Positions 61,481 to 64,000 of a DNA stretch of 64,000 nt are shown piece after piece. Under the pieces are notes generated by a model, which saw only the letters and a list, made by a program, of their open reading frames with translations, was not told the origin of the DNA and did no database searches. Origin of the DNA: Sclerotiophoma versabilis (taxonomy: Eukaryota; Ascomycota; Dothideomycetes; Pleosporales; Didymellaceae). The first letter of the stretch is position 1. Each line of letters begins with the position of its first letter. The position numbers and the translations under genes are program-made. The stretch covers positions 1-64,000 of the forward strand of contig JAAROD010000080.1 in NCBI GenBank assembly GCA_012274445.1, read 5' to 3'.

Positions 61481-63124
61481 TAAAACTTAGAGAAACCTAC
61501 TCTTAGAATTCTTCTTAGAACTCTTTAGTAGACTTTTCTAGTAAGAGATACTATACTTCTAGATAGAAAGAATAGTGCGTAGCTACTATATAAAATAGTT
61601 ACTATAAAGAAGTAGAACTCTTAAAAAGAAAATACTATATAAAAAATAAGAAACTATATAATTAGAAGAAGAGAAATATTCTAAAAAAAAGAAAGTTTTA
61701 TTTACTATACTACTAGAGATTAGTTATCTCTATATAGATACTAATAGAAAAACCTATTATAGAGGTATACTAGAGCACTAAAAATACTAGAAATAGATAC
61801 TAACTAGTTTGCAGAATGCATTTCCTAATTATTATTAGAGAAATTCTTAACTTAAGCAGTTCTAGTAGCCTCTATAGTCTTCTTCTTCTAAACTCTAACT
61901 ATAGAATAGATAGTAGTAGTATTATTTCTAATATTATTCTTAGAAGCGTTATAGGCCTAGGTAAGTACACCTTAAGTTATAGACTATATAATAAATATAT
62001 TATATAGAGAGTTAAGCTATAAATATTAGCTAAACTAAAATAAGAATAATAATTTCTAAGAAAAAACTTATAAGCAGCTTATTCTAAATAAGAATTTCCT
62101 CTAGAACCTTATAGTTAGAGTATATCTTTTTTAATATCTACTTCTATAGATCTATACCTTTTTAAGTTATACTAAGAATATTATTAAGATTCTTAAGCTC
62201 TTCTTTAACCTTAGCCTTATAGTTTAAGAGGTTAGTATAGTACCTAAGCTTATTACTAGGCTAAGATAGAAGATCTTATATTATTACTAAATTTTAATAG
62301 TAATAGAAAGAATACTTATTCTTAGTAGACACTAAGCTAGTAAGAAAGAGAGTATAGTGCTTAGAATTAGGCTAGATCTTATAGAGATAGTAAATAGTAG
62401 TAGTAAACTTAAAAGTCTTATAAGGGGCCTATAGAACTTAGAGATTAGTAACTAACTAGGTAGAAGAGGACACGCTTAAAGAATAAAGAGATTATAGAAC
62501 TTACTCTGTAGTAGTAGTACTTCCTATACTTATACTTAGAATAAGTTAACTTATCTATATTAATATTATAGAGCTAGTAGTTAAGAGTGCACTAGGCATA
62601 GCTAAAGAGGTCCTTAAGCTTAGGCTTATTATCTATTATATTACTAGAACTATTAATAGTAGTAGTAAGAGTGTTAAAATTAATATTACTAAAAAGCTTA
62701 TAATTAGAATTAGTAATAATATAGCTAGGCAGAGCAGAGGAACAGAGTAAGAATTTCTTACTAGGCTATAGTAAACAAGTAGTTAGCAGGTATTTAGGTA
62801 AAGATATTACGTGTTATAGATACCTTTTAGAGTAAGAAAGCTGCTGCTGCAAAGCTATAAATAGCCTTACAAGCTTCTGCTTTACTAAAGAAAAGTGCTA
62901 TTATAAGGAAAATAAGCGTAATAACTTATAGAACTAGCGCTAGAGCTAGCTTTGCGCTTACTAGGGCCTACTATAGTAAGATAAGGTAAGGGTAAAGTAT
63001 AGAAGGAGCAGAGTAGGTAGATAAGCAAAGAAGTATAATAGTAGTAGATAGGCACGTAAAGAATATAAGGTTAAGCTAGTTAGTCTGTTATTTTACTCTA
63101 AAAGTTTGTTTATAAACACAGGAA

Positions 63125-63450
63125 TAGTAAGAGGGTACTATAATAGGCTAGGCTCTAGACTAGTACCTTAGCGTATAGAAGGCCTTAGGCGTTCTAGCTA
63201 ATTACGCTCTAGCCCTATAGGTCCTTAGTAGAACTCTAGTAATTTTAGTCTCTATAATAGGCCCTCTAAACCCTCTAGACTAGAGCCTGCCTTACTGCTA
63301 TAAAGGCTACTAGAGGATTGCAGATCCTATAAATAGGTCCTACGTACCTCCTGCCTTCTAGTATATATATATAAGACTCTGCACTAGTAGATAGGTATTA
63401 AATTTATTTAGTTTCTATTTGTATACAGCCTTTAGCGGCTAGCTTCTTAT
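63125..63450 (+). repeat. Repeat R3, copy at the right block end
   Basis: Inverted partner of 49,795-50,115, less mutated than that copy. The two enclose about 13 kb including gene island 2 and the chromovirus. The identity is unknown; an LTR or a non-autonomous element is possible. Confidence 0.75.
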
Positions 63451-63835
63451 AAGATAGGTCTATAGCTTCTAGTCTATAGTAACTACTACTAGTATTATTA
63501 TATTCGTAATGTTTAGTATTTAACTAATGATAATTATTTCTATAGTTTTCTTAGTTAAGGTTATTGCGCTATAGGTTGCGTAAAGGTAGGTAAGCAGCCT
63601 AAGTTAGTAATAAGAGTTCTTCTATAATTCCTATTATAGTTTATATAGCTAAATATTAATATTAATTACTATATTAACTAGTAAATTAAAGTTATTAGTA
63701 GCTGTAGTAGTTTGTATTAGCTTCTTTCCAACTTAGAGTTTTAGTCCTTATTAAAATATTATTGCTAAAGCAGTATTATCCTAGCTAGTGTATATAGCTA
63801 GCTACTAGAACTTAGTAGTATAGTTAGCAGCTACG

Positions 63836-63854
63836 TAACCCTAACCCTAGGGTT
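63836..63854. repeat. Interstitial head-to-head telomeric repeat
   Basis: TAACCCTAACCCTAGGGTT: two CCCTAA units directly followed by an inverted TAGGG unit. CCCTAA/TTAGGG is the telomere repeat of most filamentous ascomycetes. It lies exactly at the switch from RIPped to GC-balanced DNA. Confidence 0.7.
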
Positions 63855-64000
63855 GTGCCGAACAGATCTGAGGTACAAGCACCCTCAGTTCGCACCGTCT
63901 TCCCATTCGGCGCTTGAACTGACTCTAGAATCTGTTAGTATCGTTGACTATGGCAAGTGGACTTGTTGAGCGTACGTTGCTGAGGGAAAGTCTGATTTCG
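63855..64000. other. Start of GC-balanced DNA, truncated by the window
   Basis: 146 bp with normal composition and no RIP signature. Too short to assign to a gene, though it may be the edge of the next island. Confidence 0.5.

Larger units (their letters stand above)
53479..63835. other. RIP-saturated repeat block C
   Basis: Same composition as blocks A and B. Recognised parts are listed separately. 55,330-57,000 and 61,500-63,120 hold mutated repeat DNA that I could not assign, presumably including the chromovirus ends. The only frames over 60 codons here are accidental. Confidence 0.9.

Noticed and set aside
63836..63854. A true chromosome end
   Set aside because: Only three repeat units, in head-to-head orientation, with GC-balanced DNA continuing to the end of the window.

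Overview
This window looks like nuclear DNA of a filamentous ascomycete (Pezizomycotina). The protein genes have short GT-AG introns (48-72 bp) with CTRAC/CTAAY-type branch sites, the transposons are fungal Fot1/pogo, Ty1-copia and Ty3-gypsy (chromovirus) types, and most of the sequence carries the signature of repeat-induced point mutation (RIP): C-to-T in CpA context on both strands, loss of CA/TG/CG, a flood of TA, CTA and TAG, and almost no ATG. About 50 of 64 kb is such AT-rich dead-repeat DNA, with three GC-balanced stretches in it. A plant-associated lifestyle is inferred from the pectinases and the small cysteine-rich secreted protein; the species cannot be named from sequence alone.

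Layout. 1-26,103: RIP-saturated repeats, including an unidentified + strand coding remnant of about 1,500 codons (9.8-14.4 kb), a Ty1-copia element on the - strand (about 19.9-25.4 kb) with an LTR nested in it, and several tandem repeats. 26,104-27,955: a RIPped pogo element with one terminal repeat destroyed and the other intact. 27,956-37,395: gene island 1, with a small secreted cysteine-rich protein right beside the repeat border, a lightly RIPped complete Fot1-like element (30,094-31,936), and a convergent pair of secreted pectin-degrading enzymes, a GH28 polygalacturonase (33,371-34,681) and a PL1 pectate lyase (35,273-36,265). 37,396-50,650: RIPped, nested pogo elements, a solo LTR with a clean 5-bp target duplication, microsatellites and further LTR copies. 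50,651-53,478: gene island 2, with one secreted epoxide-hydrolase-type alpha/beta hydrolase (51,741-53,183, six exons) between inverted 15-bp repeats. 53,479-63,835: RIPped block with a pogo fragment and a Ty3-gypsy chromovirus whose protease-RT-RNaseH-integrase-chromodomain frame is still open if TAG/TAA are read through. 63,836-64,000: a short head-to-head telomeric repeat marks an abrupt return to GC-balanced DNA.

How it fits together. The live genes all encode predicted secreted proteins: two act on pectin, one on epoxides, and one is an effector-like peptide. They sit in small islands among inactivated transposons, the arrangement known from two-speed fungal genomes. Within the RIPped blocks, order of insertion can be read in places (LTR into pogo at 37.9 kb; LTR into copia at 22.6 kb). 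I saw no rRNA, tRNA, CRISPR array or bacterial-type operon. A new system is not established; the best leads are the long unidentified remnant at 9.8-14.4 kb, the orphan secreted peptide, and the inverted-repeat-bounded hydrolase segment.
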